A DNA stretch of 64,000 nt, taken from contig NZ_BSSM01000001.1 of assembly GCF_030269125.1 (NCBI RefSeq), positions 1 through 64,000 of the forward strand, given 5' to 3'. This document shows positions 26,278 to 36,531 of this stretch, one piece after another. This DNA is from Streptomyces hygroscopicus subsp. hygroscopicus. GTDB lineage: Bacteria; Actinomycetota; Actinomycetes; Streptomycetales; Streptomycetaceae. Both the position numbers and the translations under genes were made by a program. Position 1 is the stretch's first letter. Each line of letters opens with the position of its first letter. The notes beneath the pieces were generated by a model. The model searched no databases. It had not been told where the DNA came from and was given only the letters and a program-made list of their open reading frames with translations.

Positions 26278-26521
26278 CGCCTTGCCGGGACGGCCCGGGG
26301 CCGGGCGGCGTACCGGCAGCGTGCGGTGGCCCGGGGCAGGTGCCCGGTGGTGTTTCCGCCCGCCGCCGCCCGGGACCGGCCGGGGTCGTCGGCCCGCTTC
26401 CGGACGGGTCCGCCGCCCGGCCGTCGCCGCCCGGCGGCGCGGGCCTCCGGGCACGGGACGCGTGGCCGGCCGTCGGCCGCCCGGGGCGACGAGTGAGGAG
26501 GCGTCCCGTGGGGGAAGGGCG

Positions 26522-27283
26522 TCAGCCCGCGCGGCCGGGGAGCATGGCCAGAGCCTGGGAGCGCCGTGCGACGAGGTCGTCGTAGGTGCCGTCGCGCTCG
26601 GCCCAGCGGTGCATGAGGACGCCCTTCACGAGGATCTCGTGCGGGGTGGGGTCCTGCGCGAGAAGGTGCATGACCTCGGTCGCGAAGTCGTCGAGCGGCA
26701 GCGCGTGCGGGTTGACCTTTTCCTGGCCCGCTGTGGCGACGGCCGGGGGGACGAGTTCGACGACGCCGACACCGGTGCCGTCGAGCTGCGCGCGCAGTGC
26801 CTCGGAGTAGGCGTGCACCGCGGCCTTCGAGGCGGCGTAGCTGGGCATGGGCGGGAACGGCAGGAAGGCGATTCCGGACGTGACGGTGACGAAGGTGCCG
26901 GTGCCTCGCCGGATCAGGTGGGGGGTGAAGGCGTCGATGACCCGGATGGTGCCGAGCAGGTTGGTGTCGATCGTCGTCTCCGCCGCCTCGAAGTGCGCGG
27001 GGTCGCGCAGGTCCTCCAGGAGCATGACGCCCGACATGGTCACCACGGTGTCCAACCCGGGGTACCGGGCGAGCACGGCCTCACGGAAGGACGCGACGGA
27101 GGCGGTGTCCGTGACGTCGATGCGGAACGTGCCGAATCCTTCCCGGGCGAGTTCCGCGAGTGCCTCCGGGCTGCGGCCGCCCACGGCCACGGTGCTGCCC
27201 GCCGCGGCGAATCGGCGGGCCAGCTCTCGCCCGATACCCGAGGTTCCGCCGACGACGAGAACGGTGCGGTTGGAGAGATCCAC
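26522..27283 (-). CDS. Short-chain dehydrogenase/reductase
   Basis: 253 residues. The Rossmann motif is VLVVGGTSGIGRELARRF. The catalytic Ser lies in VTVTSGIAFLPF and Tyr-xxx-Lys in PSYAASKAAVHAY. Length is typical of classical SDRs. The C-terminal part (VSPH-like segments, EILVKGVLMHRWAER) resembles DltE/sorbitol-type SDRs. It is divergent from an XRE regulator that probably controls it. Confidence 0.92.
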   Translation of the reverse strand: MDLSNRTVLVVGGTSGIGRELARRFAAAGSTVAVGGRSPEALAELAREGFGTFRIDVTDTASVASFREAVLARYPGLDTVVTMSGVMLLEDLRDPAHFEAAETTIDTNLLGTIRVIDAFTPHLIRRGTGTFVTVTSGIAFLPFPPMPSYAASKAAVHAYSEALRAQLDGTGVGVVELVPPAVATAGQEKVNPHALPLDDFATEVMHLLAQDPTPHEILVKGVLMHRWAERDGTYDDLVARRSQALAMLPGRAG

Positions 27284-27470
27284 GAGATCTTCCCTTCAGT
27301 CCAGGGCGCCGACGGCGTTCAAGCCCGGCACAGACAGTGATGCTCTCTGCCTCATTCGAAACAGTGCTCCTGCAGTCTTGACGGCATCCGCCGAGTGCGG
27401 CAGGGCCCCCGTCCTCCCTGGTCCTGCCAGGACCCCCTCTGGGACACGCACATCGCACTACGGTGTGGGT

Positions 27471-28343
27471 ATGAAGGACGAGGAATCCGGCAACCGGCTC
27501 GGCAGCTACCTACGGGCCCGGCGCGAGCTGGTCTCCCCGGCGCAGGCGGGACTCCCGCCCGGCGGCAACCGCCGCGTGCCCGGCCTGCGCCGTGAGGAGG
27601 TCGCCCTGCTCGCCGGCATCAGTCCCGACTACTACCTGCGCCTGGAACGGGGCCGTGACAAGAACCCCTCACCCCAGGTACTCGAATCACTCGCGCGCGT
27701 GCTGCGGCTCGACGACGTCGAACGGACCTATCTGCTCGGCCTCGCGGCGGCCCGCCCCAGGGCGCCGCGCCGCAGGCGGCCCGAGCACGTACCGGCCCGG
27801 GTGCACGAGCTGCTCGCCCACCTCCAGATCCCCGCGTTCGTCGAGGGGCGCGCCTTCGACGTCCTGGCCTCCAACCCCATGGCCGTCGCGCTCTCCCCCC
27901 GCCTGCGGCCCGGCCAGAACCGGCTGCGTTCCCTCTTCCTCGATCCGGAGGAACAAGCCTTCCACCTGGACTGGCCGAAGGCCGCGGCCGATTTCGTCGC
28001 CGCCCTTCGCACCACCATCGGGGACGACACCGACAACCCCCGGTTCGTCGAGCTGGTCGGAGAACTCGCGCTGTCCAGTCAGCGGTTCCGTACCCTGTGG
28101 GCCCGCCACGACGTCCGCGGTCTCGACGGAGGCACGACCACGGTCCACCACCCCGTCGTCGGTGAACTGCGCCTCCACCGGGACAAACTCCCCATCGAGG
28201 ACGTCATCCTCGTCGTCTACTACCCCGACAGGGACAGCGACAGCGACGAAAAACTCCGGCTCCTCGCCGCACTCTCATCCACCGACTCCGCCGGCCCGGA
28301 GCATGACAGGCCCGCGGACGTCGCGCGTCCGAAGACACCTTGA
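27471..28343 (+). CDS. XRE-family regulator with MmyB-like domain
   Basis: 290 residues. An N-terminal HTH_XRE (RVPGLRREEVALLAGISPDYYLRLERGRDKNPSPQVLESLARVL) is followed by the MmyB-type ligand-binding domain (AFDVLASNPMAVALSP, LDWPKAAADFVAALR, HHPVVGELRLHRDKLPI). Such regulators typically sit divergent from an SDR or oxidoreductase they control, exactly the arrangement here. The MmyB domain may bind a fatty acid-like ligand. Confidence 0.93.
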   Translation: MKDEESGNRLGSYLRARRELVSPAQAGLPPGGNRRVPGLRREEVALLAGISPDYYLRLERGRDKNPSPQVLESLARVLRLDDVERTYLLGLAAARPRAPRRRRPEHVPARVHELLAHLQIPAFVEGRAFDVLASNPMAVALSPRLRPGQNRLRSLFLDPEEQAFHLDWPKAAADFVAALRTTIGDDTDNPRFVELVGELALSSQRFRTLWARHDVRGLDGGTTTVHHPVVGELRLHRDKLPIEDVILVVYYPDRDSDSDEKLRLLAALSSTDSAGPEHDRPADVARPKTP

Positions 28344-28860
<517 letters not shown>

Positions 28861-29106
28861 CTGTTCCCGACGTCCGGTCTCCCGTGCCGGTCACAGGAAC
28901 AACAGTGTCAGGTACCGCTGACCGGTCCCTGACGTCGCGCTGACCGCATACCGGCCGTGCCGGGCGAAACCGCCTGCCACCGACCGCGGTTCGACATGGC
29001 GGCCTCCAGATCGCGGACCCCGCGGGGCGGAAGCTCCGCCGAGGCGGCGCATCGGCCCTCGGAGCCGCGTTGCCGACACTCCACTCGACAACATATGCCG
29101 GTCGCC

Positions 29107-29117
29107 GATATATATAG
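29107..29117. promoter_or_regulatory. AT-rich GATATATATAG motif before padR
   Basis: The only strongly AT-rich run in this region, ending just before the AGGTGG ribosome site. PadR-family proteins often bind ATAT-containing palindromes, so autoregulation is plausible. It may also be the -10 region. Confidence 0.45.
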
Positions 29118-29122
29118 GTGGC

Positions 29123-29479
29123 ATGAGTGACCGACCGCTTCAGGAGCCGACGCTGCTCCTCCTCACCGCCCTGGCCGACGAGCCCAGGCACGGTTACGGA
29201 CTGATACAGGAGATCGACGCGATCTCCCGGGGCCGCGTGCGGATGCGCACCGGCACCCTCTACGGCGCGCTGGACCGGCTGCTCCAACAGGGTCTGATCC
29301 GGGTCGAACGCGAGGAGGTCGTCGACGGCCGGGCACGCAAGGTCTACGCCCTCGCAGAGCCCGGACGCTCCGTGCTGGCCGCCGAGACCGAGCGCCTGCG
29401 CACCGTCGTCGCCGAGGCGGAGCGCCGGATGGCCGCCCGCCGTGCCACCGCCACCCGCCCGAAGGGAGCCCTCGCATGA
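29123..29479 (+). CDS. PadR-family transcriptional regulator
   Basis: 118 residues. The winged-helix PadR signature is LLLLTALADEPRHGYGLIQEI...GTLYGALDRLLQQGLI, followed by a C-terminal helix for dimerisation (VLAAETERLRTVVAEAERRMAAR). It overlaps the next gene by four bases (ATGA), forming a two-gene operon with a membrane protein, a common pairing in actinobacteria. Confidence 0.95.
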   Translation: MSDRPLQEPTLLLLTALADEPRHGYGLIQEIDAISRGRVRMRTGTLYGALDRLLQQGLIRVEREEVVDGRARKVYALAEPGRSVLAAETERLRTVVAEAERRMAARRATATRPKGALA

Positions 29480-30408
29480 CGGAGCAGCGCCCGCCGCGCG
29501 CCCTTCGCTGGGCGGTGCGCTTCCATCCGGCCGCCTACCGCGCCGAGCACGAAGCCGAGTTGACCGCGATCTACACCGAGGCGACACAGGACGCCGGCCC
29601 GCTCGGCCGGCTGCGTGAGGCGCTCGACGTCGCCGGCCACGGCCTGCGGCGGCGTACCGGTCTGGGCTCCGACCGGACGGCCGGTCAGGTCCTCGCGCAC
29701 GCGGCACCGCTGACCGTCGCCGCCGCCGCGGGCGGCAGCGTGGCGAGCCTGCTGTGGCTCTACACCCCCGGCGTGCGGGGCCTGCCCTCGTCCTCGTTCC
29801 CGGGTGCGCTCCTCCTGGCCGACCAGGGACTCGTGCCGCTGTTCTGGCTGGCCGCGCTGACGGCTGTCTGGACCGGCCGCTGGGGCGTGGCCCGGACGCT
29901 GGTCGTGCCGGCGACGCTGCTGCGGCTGGCCGACCTTCCCCTGCTCCTGCTCGCCCACTCCTTCCACGACACCTACGCGGGCGCCGCGCTGAACCTGATC
30001 GTGCCGCTGCTCACCGGCGCCGTGGTCCTCGCCGCGCCCGGGGACCTGCTCGGCTCCTCCCGGCCGCAGCGCACCGCGATCGCGGGCACCACCGCCCTGA
30101 CCACCGTGCTGTGGGTGGCCGAACTCGTCGGCGTCTACCACCCTCTGGTGGGGGGCCCTCCCCTCACCCATGCCCTCTGGGCCGGGATCCTCGCGGCCGC
30201 TCTGCTCTTCAGCAGGCGTGACCGGTTGACCGCCGCGGGGCTGGCGGTGGCTCTGCTTCCCGGCGCGCTGAAGATGACCGTGTCACTGCTGTATCCGGTT
30301 TCGCCCGCGGGCGTGGGCGCCCTGCTCGTCATTCTGCTCAGCGGCGCGGTCTCCGTCGTGCGCGCGCGCCGGCGCCGCGCCCAGGTGACCCCGCCGAGCG
30401 CGGCATAG
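29476..30408 (+). CDS. Membrane protein in the PadR operon
   Basis: 310 residues. The N-terminal cytoplasmic segment ALRWAVRFHPAAYRAEHEAELTAIYTEA is the conserved helical start seen in many proteins coupled to PadR in actinobacteria. It is followed by about eight membrane helices (72-290) and a basic tail. Function is unknown. Translational coupling to PadR suggests it is part of the PadR-controlled envelope-stress or transport response. Confidence 0.85.
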   Translation: MTEQRPPRALRWAVRFHPAAYRAEHEAELTAIYTEATQDAGPLGRLREALDVAGHGLRRRTGLGSDRTAGQVLAHAAPLTVAAAAGGSVASLLWLYTPGVRGLPSSSFPGALLLADQGLVPLFWLAALTAVWTGRWGVARTLVVPATLLRLADLPLLLLAHSFHDTYAGAALNLIVPLLTGAVVLAAPGDLLGSSRPQRTAIAGTTALTTVLWVAELVGVYHPLVGGPPLTHALWAGILAAALLFSRRDRLTAAGLAVALLPGALKMTVSLLYPVSPAGVGALLVILLSGAVSVVRARRRRAQVTPPSAA

Positions 30409-30465
30409 CGGGACGTCGCGGGACCCCGGCCGACGGCCCGGACCGAGCCGGGCGCGCCGGCCGGG

Positions 30466-31320
30466 TCACAGCCCGAGAACCCGGGAGATCGTCCGCAGGA
30501 CGCCGTTCTCGTTGTTCGACGGTGCCAGGTGGCGGGCCCGGCGGACGACCTCCGGGTGGGCGTTGGCCATGGCGAAGGACCACTCGGCGGCGTCCAGCAT
30601 CTCCAGGTCGTTCAGGTAGTCGCCGAAGACCATGGTCTGGGCGGGGGTGACTCCCAGGGTCCGCTGGAGGGCGCGCAGGGCGGTGCCCTTGTTGGCGGTG
30701 CGGGTCATGACGTCGACCCAGTGCTCGCCGGAGACGACGACCTGGTGGGTGCCGGCGAAGGGGGCGAGCGCGGGCGCGGTGGAGCGCTCGGCGGACCGGA
30801 AGTCGTAGACCGCGACCTTGATGACGTCGTCGTCCACCGCGGTGACGTCGTCGACGACGCGGTGCTCGACGTAGTAGCGGCGCACCTCGGCCAGGAAGGC
30901 CTCGTCGGTCCGCTCCACGTACGCGGCCCGCTTGCCGCAGACGACGGCGCCCGCGTCGCCGCCGGCCGCGTTCAGCCCCCGTACCGCCTCGGCGACCCCG
31001 GCCGCGACCGAGCGATCCAGCGGGTCGGAGCTGAGTTCGGCGCCGTCGCGGACCACGTAGGTGCCGTTCTCGGCGATGAAGACCATGCCCTCGGCGACGT
31101 CCGCGAACTGCCGGGCCAGCGTGGCGTACTGGCGGCCGCTGGCGGGGCTGAACAGCACCCCGCGCCCCCGCAGTTCGGCGAGCATCGGCCACAGGCCGGC
31201 CGGGATCCGCTTGTCGTCGTCCAGCAGCGTGCCGTCCATGTCGGTGACGATGAGACGGATGTCCGCGGGGCCCGCCGGGAGGCCGGGAACGTCGAGGAGG
31301 GGCGTGGGTATGGCGGACAT
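30466..31320 (-). CDS. Cof-type HAD hydrolase
   Basis: 284 residues. HAD motif I is TDMDGTLLDDDKRI, motif II is in LFSPASGRQYAT, Lys motif III is near IKVAVYD, and motif IV is VFGDYLNDLEML. The C2-cap insertion fits the Cof/YidA subgroup, which dephosphorylates sugar phosphates or other phosphorylated metabolites. The substrate is unknown. It has 57 bases to the PadR-operon membrane gene, in convergent orientation. Confidence 0.93.
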   Translation of the reverse strand: MSAIPTPLLDVPGLPAGPADIRLIVTDMDGTLLDDDKRIPAGLWPMLAELRGRGVLFSPASGRQYATLARQFADVAEGMVFIAENGTYVVRDGAELSSDPLDRSVAAGVAEAVRGLNAAGGDAGAVVCGKRAAYVERTDEAFLAEVRRYYVEHRVVDDVTAVDDDVIKVAVYDFRSAERSTAPALAPFAGTHQVVVSGEHWVDVMTRTANKGTALRALQRTLGVTPAQTMVFGDYLNDLEMLDAAEWSFAMANAHPEVVRRARHLAPSNNENGVLRTISRVLGL

Positions 31321-31482
31321 GTCCTGCTTCCGGCCGGGGTCAGGGTACCGGTCCAGTGTCCCTCATGGGGGAGAACGTCCCGGGGCCGCCCCGAACCGCC
31401 GACCGTGCGCGGTTCCCGGGACAGCGCGATCGGGCGGCGGCACAATGACGGCGGGCACCCGCACGACAGAGGGGCGAAAGAC

Positions 31483-32289
31483 GTGACCGACGGTGACGCT
31501 GGGACCACCGGAGCGCGGCTCGACACGTCCGTGGCGCACAACGCCCGGGTGTGGAACTACTGGATCGGCGGCCGCGACCACTACGAGGTCGACCAACGGG
31601 TCGGCGAGCACATCGCCGGGATGTTCCCGGTAATCCGCGAGGTGGCCCGCGCGGACCGCGAGTTCCTCGCGCGGGCGGTGCGGCACCTCACCGCCGAACA
31701 GGGCATCCGGCAGTTCCTGGACGTGGGCACCGGCCTGCCCACCGTGGAGAACACCCACGAGATCGCGCAGCGGGTCGCCCCCGAGTCGCGGGTCGTGTAC
31801 GTCGACAACGACCCGATCGTGCTGGTGCACGCCCGCTCGCTGCTCACCAGCTCCCCCGAGGGCGTCACGGACTACGTCGACGCCGATGTGCACGATCCCG
31901 ACACCATCCTGCGGCGCGCCGCCGACACCCTCGACCTCGACCAGCCGGTCGCGCTGATGATGCTGGGCATCGTCAACTTCGTCCTGGACACCGACGAGGC
32001 ACGGGAGATCGTGCGGCGGCTGATGGCGGCGCTGCCCTCCGGCAGCCACCTGGTGCTCACCCACCCCACCACCGACACCGAGGTGGGCGGCGAGGGCAAT
32101 GTCGCCGCGATGGAGTTCTGGAACGCCCACGCCACCCCGCCGATCATCGCCCGCGACCGCGCCGAGATCGCCTCCTTCCTCGACGGCCTCCACCTGGCCG
32201 AGCCGGGCCTGGTGCCCTGCTCCCAGTGGCGCGCCGAGCCGGGCGCCGCCGCGGTGCCGCAGTTCGGCGCGCTCGCGATGAAGCGCTGA
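31483..32289 (+). CDS. SAM-dependent methyltransferase, DUF574/Methyltransf_19 type
   Basis: 268 residues from GTG 31483 (GAGGGG upstream). The N-terminal signature SVAHNARVWNYWIGGRDHYEVDQ is diagnostic for this large Streptomyces family. The SAM-binding segment is QFLDVGTGLPTVENTHE, and VVYVDNDPIVLVHA holds the acidic residue that binds the ribose. The target is unknown. Streptomyces carry many paralogues, often next to regulatory genes. Confidence 0.93.
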   Translation: MTDGDAGTTGARLDTSVAHNARVWNYWIGGRDHYEVDQRVGEHIAGMFPVIREVARADREFLARAVRHLTAEQGIRQFLDVGTGLPTVENTHEIAQRVAPESRVVYVDNDPIVLVHARSLLTSSPEGVTDYVDADVHDPDTILRRAADTLDLDQPVALMMLGIVNFVLDTDEAREIVRRLMAALPSGSHLVLTHPTTDTEVGGEGNVAAMEFWNAHATPPIIARDRAEIASFLDGLHLAEPGLVPCSQWRAEPGAAAVPQFGALAMKR

Positions 32290-32424
32290 CGTCGCGGCGG
32301 CGGTGCACCCGCGGGACGCGGCCCTCGTGCCATGCCGCGGAGCCGCGCACGAGCGCGGACGGCGTCCCCCACCGGAACCACCCGTACCCCCGACCCCACC
32401 GGGCCCCGCCCGCGGAGGACACGT

Positions 32425-33828
32425 ATGACCACTCTCGCCGACCCCGTGCCCGGCGGCCGTCCCGCCGACCTCAGCCGGGTCGCCTCCCTCACCGCCACGC
32501 TGGCCGCCCGGGGCGTGCGCGGCATCGTCCTGGCCTACGTGGACACGGCGGGCGTCACCCGGGTGAAGACCGTCCCGACGGCGCGCCTGGAGGCGGCGGT
32601 CTCCTGGGGTGTCGGGATGTCCCCGGTGTTCGACACCTTCCTGGCCGACGACTCGATCGTCACCACCGACGTCCTCGGTTCCCCCGACGGCGATCTGCGG
32701 CTCTACCCCGACCTCGACCCCCTGGTGGCGCTGGCCGGGCAGCCCGGCTGGGCGTGGGCACCGGTGGACCGGATCACACAGGAGGGCGAACGGCACCCGG
32801 GCTGCGCCCGCACCTTCCTGCGCCGAACCGTCGCCGAGGCGGCCGAGCGGCACGGGCTCGCCTTCAAGGCGGCGATCGAGGTCGAGTGGGCGGTCGGCCT
32901 CGGCTCGGCGCCCGCCGGGGAGTTCGTGCCGGCGGTGTCCGGACCGGCGTACGGCGCGATCCGGCAGGTGGAGCTGGGCGACTACCTCGCCGATCTGCTG
33001 GGCGCGCTCGACGCCCAGGACGTGGACGTCGAACAGGTCCATCCCGAGTACGCGGCCGGGCAGTTCGAACTGTCGACGGGCGCCCTCGACCCGGTGGCGG
33101 CGGCCGACCGCAGCCTGCTGGTGCGCCAGACCGTCCGGGCGGTCGCGCAGCGGCACGGGCTGCGGGTGTCGTTCTCCCCCGCGGTCCTCGCCGGGAGCGT
33201 CGGCAACGGCGGCCATGTGCACCTGTCCTGCTGGCACGACGGCGCCAACCTGCACGCCGGCGGCGAACGCCGGTACGGCATGACGCCCGAGGCGGAGTCC
33301 TTCGCCGCCGGGATCCTGGCGCACCTGCCCGCGCTGACGGCGGTCACCGCGCCCAGCCCGGCCAGCTATCTGCGGCTGCGGCCCTCCCAGTGGGCCGGCG
33401 TGTTCACCGCGTGGGGCCGCGAGACCCGGGAGGCGGCGCTCCGGCTGGTGACCGGCAGCGCGGGCCGGCAGGGGCAGGAGGCCAACCTGGAGGTGAAACC
33501 CGTCGACCTGGCCGCCAACCCCTATCTGGCGCTGGGCTGTCTGATCGCCGCGGGACTCGACGGGCTCGCGGCGAAACGCCCGCTGCCCGAGGAGGTCACC
33601 GGCGACCCGGCCCGCTACGGCGCGGACGAGGCGGCGGCGCTCGGCGTTCGACGGCTGCCGACCGCCCTGCCCGAGGCGGTGGCGGAGTTCCGCGCGGACG
33701 AGGTGCTGCGGGCCGCGCTCGGCCCGGTCCTCGCGGACGCGGTGAGCGCCGTACGCCTCGGTGAGGCGGCCGCCGCCGAGCAGCTGGACGACGCGCAGGT
33801 GGCGGCGGCCTACCGCTGGACGTACTGA
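32425..33828 (+). CDS. Glutamine synthetase-like ligase
   Basis: 467 residues. The GS fold is visible: a beta-grasp N-terminus, then metal-site motifs EVEWAV and HPEYAAGQFEL, NGGHVHLS, the RPSQWAGVFTAWGRETREAALRL block and NPYLALGCLIAAGLDG. The usual EXRXXD-type stretch reads EANLEVKPVDLAANP, so one conserved Arg is changed. It differs from biosynthetic GlnA and resembles GlnA-like gamma-glutamyl ligases acting on other amines. ATG 32425 has GGAGGA upstream. Confidence 0.88.
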   Translation: MTTLADPVPGGRPADLSRVASLTATLAARGVRGIVLAYVDTAGVTRVKTVPTARLEAAVSWGVGMSPVFDTFLADDSIVTTDVLGSPDGDLRLYPDLDPLVALAGQPGWAWAPVDRITQEGERHPGCARTFLRRTVAEAAERHGLAFKAAIEVEWAVGLGSAPAGEFVPAVSGPAYGAIRQVELGDYLADLLGALDAQDVDVEQVHPEYAAGQFELSTGALDPVAAADRSLLVRQTVRAVAQRHGLRVSFSPAVLAGSVGNGGHVHLSCWHDGANLHAGGERRYGMTPEAESFAAGILAHLPALTAVTAPSPASYLRLRPSQWAGVFTAWGRETREAALRLVTGSAGRQGQEANLEVKPVDLAANPYLALGCLIAAGLDGLAAKRPLPEEVTGDPARYGADEAAALGVRRLPTALPEAVAEFRADEVLRAALGPVLADAVSAVRLGEAAAAEQLDDAQVAAAYRWTY

Positions 33829-34010
33829 CCATGGCGCCCGCCGGAGCGGCCGGCGAAGCCGTGTGCACGCGGATGAGTCGACCCCTGTCCGACGCCCCGC
33901 GGATCGCGTCCCGGACCGGCCGCGACAACGCCCGCCGCCTGTGCGGACCGCCCGTATCGAACCGGTCCGCGATCCCCGCGGACGCCCCACCCGGAAAGTA
34001 TGATCAAGCA

Positions 34011-34547
34011 ATGTCTGACATGACCGAGACCACGCCCGGCTGGCTGACCACGGACGAGCTGGAGATGGCCAGGGCCCGGATGCCGATCCTGTACGTCGAG
34101 GCCGTGCCCGTGCGGGTCGACGACAGCGGTGAAGTCACCAGCATCGGACTGCTGTTGCGCATCGGACCGGACGGTACGGTCAGCCGGACCCTGGTCTCCG
34201 GGCGGGTGCTGCACCACGAGCGGGTCCGCGACGCGCTGCTGCGCCATCTGGAGAAGGACCTCGGACCGGTGGCCCTGCCCCGGGTCCCCGCCTCGCTCCA
34301 GCCCTTCACGGTCGCCGAGTACTTCCCGACGGCGGGCATCACCCCGTACCACGACCCGCGCCAGCACGCGGTGTCCCTCGCCTACGTCGTCCCGGTCACC
34401 GGTGACTGCCGTCCCCGCCAGGACGCCCTGGACCTGGTGTGGTTCAGCCCCGAGGAGGCCGCGTCGGTGGCCCTCCAGAGCGAGATGCCGGGCGGCCACG
34501 GCGCGCTGCTGAAGCAGGCACTGGCCCACGTGGGCCTGGTGTACTGA
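34011..34547 (+). CDS. NUDIX-like protein, DUF4916 type
   Basis: 178 residues. The start GWLTTDELEMARARMPILYVEAVPVRVD and the segment LLLRIGPDGTVSRTLVSGRVLHHERVRDALLRHLEKDLG resemble the DUF4916/NUDIX family, though the strict GX5EX7REUXEE box is absent. The end WFSPEEAASVALQSEMPGGHGALLKQALAHVGL is typical. It may bind a nucleotide without hydrolysing it. The ribosome site is weak; the ATG at 34020 is an alternative. Confidence 0.8.
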   Translation: MSDMTETTPGWLTTDELEMARARMPILYVEAVPVRVDDSGEVTSIGLLLRIGPDGTVSRTLVSGRVLHHERVRDALLRHLEKDLGPVALPRVPASLQPFTVAEYFPTAGITPYHDPRQHAVSLAYVVPVTGDCRPRQDALDLVWFSPEEAASVALQSEMPGGHGALLKQALAHVGLVY

Positions 34548-34714
34548 CCCGGTTCCGGTGCCGGGGCGGCCGACCCGCCCCGGCACCGGGCCGCGCCCGA
34601 CTCCCCTTCCCCGCAAGGTTTTTGCAAGGCGCCGGCAAGGCTTCCGTCCGGTCCACCGGGCAGATCCGGAGCAACGGCCCGCAGGGGGCCACTCGGGAGA
34701 GACGGGGGTACAGC

Positions 34715-35938
34715 ATGTCGGCGTTGGGTTCACAGGCGGATCCGTCGGCCACCGGCCGGGAATGGCGGACGCTGGTCGACCGCAAGACGGTCCTGACCGT
34801 CGCACACACGCTCACCTACGCGAAACGACTGGTCGACATCCTGTCGCTGGTGGAGGACGACTTCCGGGTCCAGGTGGCGTTCACCGCGCCGCCGCACGTC
34901 TTCGGCGACGAGGTGCCGCGGTTCCTGCGGCGGCTCGGCTGCGCGGTGCTGCCGTGGGAGGAAGCCGCGCGCCTGCCCTTCGACGTCGCGGTGGCGGCGG
35001 GCCCCAGGGGCGTCGAGCGGCTCTCGGCGCCCCTGATCACGCTGCCGCACGGCGCCGCCTACCTCAAACTCGTTCCCTCGGCCACCGAACCCGGGGTCGC
35101 CGGACTGCGCCGGCAGGACGTCGCGCCCGGCGGGAAGTTGCCCGCCGCCGTGGTCATGCCGCACCGCGCCGACCTCGCGGAGCTGGCCCGCCACTGCCCC
35201 GAGGCGGTACCGCTCGCCCATGTGGTCGGGGATCCGGTGTACGACCGGATGTCGGTCAGCCTGCCGCTGCGCGACCACTATCGCGCGGCCCTCGGGCTGC
35301 GGGAGTCGGAGAAGCTGGTGGTCGTCGCGTCCACCTGGGGCGCGCGGTCCTCCTTCGGCCGGTTCGAGGCGCTGCTGCCCCGGCTGCTGGCCGAACTGCC
35401 CGGCGAGCGGTACCGCTGCGTCGTCCTGGCCCACCCGAACGTGTGGTCCGGCCACGGCGCCTGGCAGGTCAGGTCCTGGCTGAAGCGCTGCGCCCGGCTG
35501 GGCATCTGCCTGCTGCCGCCCGAGGCGGAGTGGCGCAGTGTGCTGATCGCCGCGGACTGGATCATCGGCGACCACGGGTCGGTCACCCTGTACGGCACGC
35601 TCACCCAGGCACCGATCCTGCTGGCGTCGTCACCGGCGCAGGACATCAACCCCGCCTCCCCGGCCGCCGCGCTCGCCCTCACGGCACCGGCGCTGTCCCC
35701 GGTGCACCCGCTGGTCGACCAACTCCACTACGCCGCCGCCGAGTACCGGCGCGAGGAGTACGCGGCGATCAGCGCGCGCATCACCTCCGAACCGGGGCGG
35801 TTCCACCGCAACATGCGGCGGCTGCTGTACCGGACCCTCGGGCTCGGGCAGCCCGCCCATGCGCCGGTCACCGCTGCGCTGCCGACGCCGGCGCCGTTGA
35901 GCGCCCGGCCGACGGCGGGGCAGGAGGTGCCGGCATGA
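34715..35938 (+). CDS. Glycosyl/glycerophosphotransferase-like protein
   Basis: 407 residues. The fold looks like a GT-B or CDP-glycerol glycerophosphotransferase-type protein: an N-terminal VLTVAHTLTYAKRLVDILSL, a middle LPHGAAYLKL (HG motif), VVVASTWGARSSFG, and a C-terminal IAADWIIGDHGSVTLYGTLTQAPIL with the D-H-G-S block that contacts the nucleotide in CDP-glycerol transferases. Relatives in Streptomyces are poorly annotated. It overlaps the next gene by four bases. The last ~35 residues are Ala/Pro-rich. Confidence 0.7.
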   Translation: MSALGSQADPSATGREWRTLVDRKTVLTVAHTLTYAKRLVDILSLVEDDFRVQVAFTAPPHVFGDEVPRFLRRLGCAVLPWEEAARLPFDVAVAAGPRGVERLSAPLITLPHGAAYLKLVPSATEPGVAGLRRQDVAPGGKLPAAVVMPHRADLAELARHCPEAVPLAHVVGDPVYDRMSVSLPLRDHYRAALGLRESEKLVVVASTWGARSSFGRFEALLPRLLAELPGERYRCVVLAHPNVWSGHGAWQVRSWLKRCARLGICLLPPEAEWRSVLIAADWIIGDHGSVTLYGTLTQAPILLASSPAQDINPASPAAALALTAPALSPVHPLVDQLHYAAAEYRREEYAAISARITSEPGRFHRNMRRLLYRTLGLGQPAHAPVTAALPTPAPLSARPTAGQEVPA

Positions 35939-36531
35939 GCGGCCTGGTCGTCGTACGGCTGCTGCCCGCGGACGGAGAGGCGTTCGGTGCCGCTCCGTGG
36001 GCGGGTCCGGTGCTGCGGGTACGCATGGGGTCGGCGGGGTCCGGTGCGGAGGTGATCGCCGAGGCCGGTCGAGTCCGGTCCGGGTCACGGGCGGTGCCGG
36101 AGGGCGACGAACACTACGCCGTGAACGCCGAGGCGGCCCTGGAGAACCGCCGGCTGGCCTGCGCCGACGTGCTGTACGCGGTGCGGCCACGGCCCCTGGC
36201 CGCGGCGGCGCACTGGCTGACCCGGGTGGCGGCCCGCCATCCGTCGTGCGCGCTCGCCGCGGCGCCCGTGACCGGCGGCGGCTGGCTGGCCCTGACGGGC
36301 TCGGCCGGTGGTGGCGGGAACGGCGGCGGTCCGCGGGTCGTGGCCGGCGCGGTCGGCCCCGACCAGCCGCTGCTGGCGTCCTGTCTGCACGCGTGGCTGG
36401 TCCGGGGGCGCTCACTTGCGGAACTGGAGTACGTACGGCCCCTGCGGCAGGGCACCGGGGGCGGTCCGACGGCGGCCGGCGCGTGCGCTCACTCCAGGCG
36501 GCGCGCGTCGGCGGGGCTGGTGACCTCGTAG
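35935..36531 (+). CDS. Hypothetical protein coupled to the transferase-like gene
   Basis: 198 residues, with the start codon overlapping the preceding stop. No recognised domain. A mixed segment LENRRLACADVLYAVRPRPLAAAAHWLTRVAARHP is followed by a Gly-rich loop. The C-terminal end overlaps the convergent STAND gene by 43 bases. Coupling suggests it works with the upstream transferase-like protein. Confidence 0.7.
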   Translation: MSGLVVVRLLPADGEAFGAAPWAGPVLRVRMGSAGSGAEVIAEAGRVRSGSRAVPEGDEHYAVNAEAALENRRLACADVLYAVRPRPLAAAAHWLTRVAARHPSCALAAAPVTGGGWLALTGSAGGGGNGGGPRVVAGAVGPDQPLLASCLHAWLVRGRSLAELEYVRPLRQGTGGGPTAAGACAHSRRRASAGLVTS

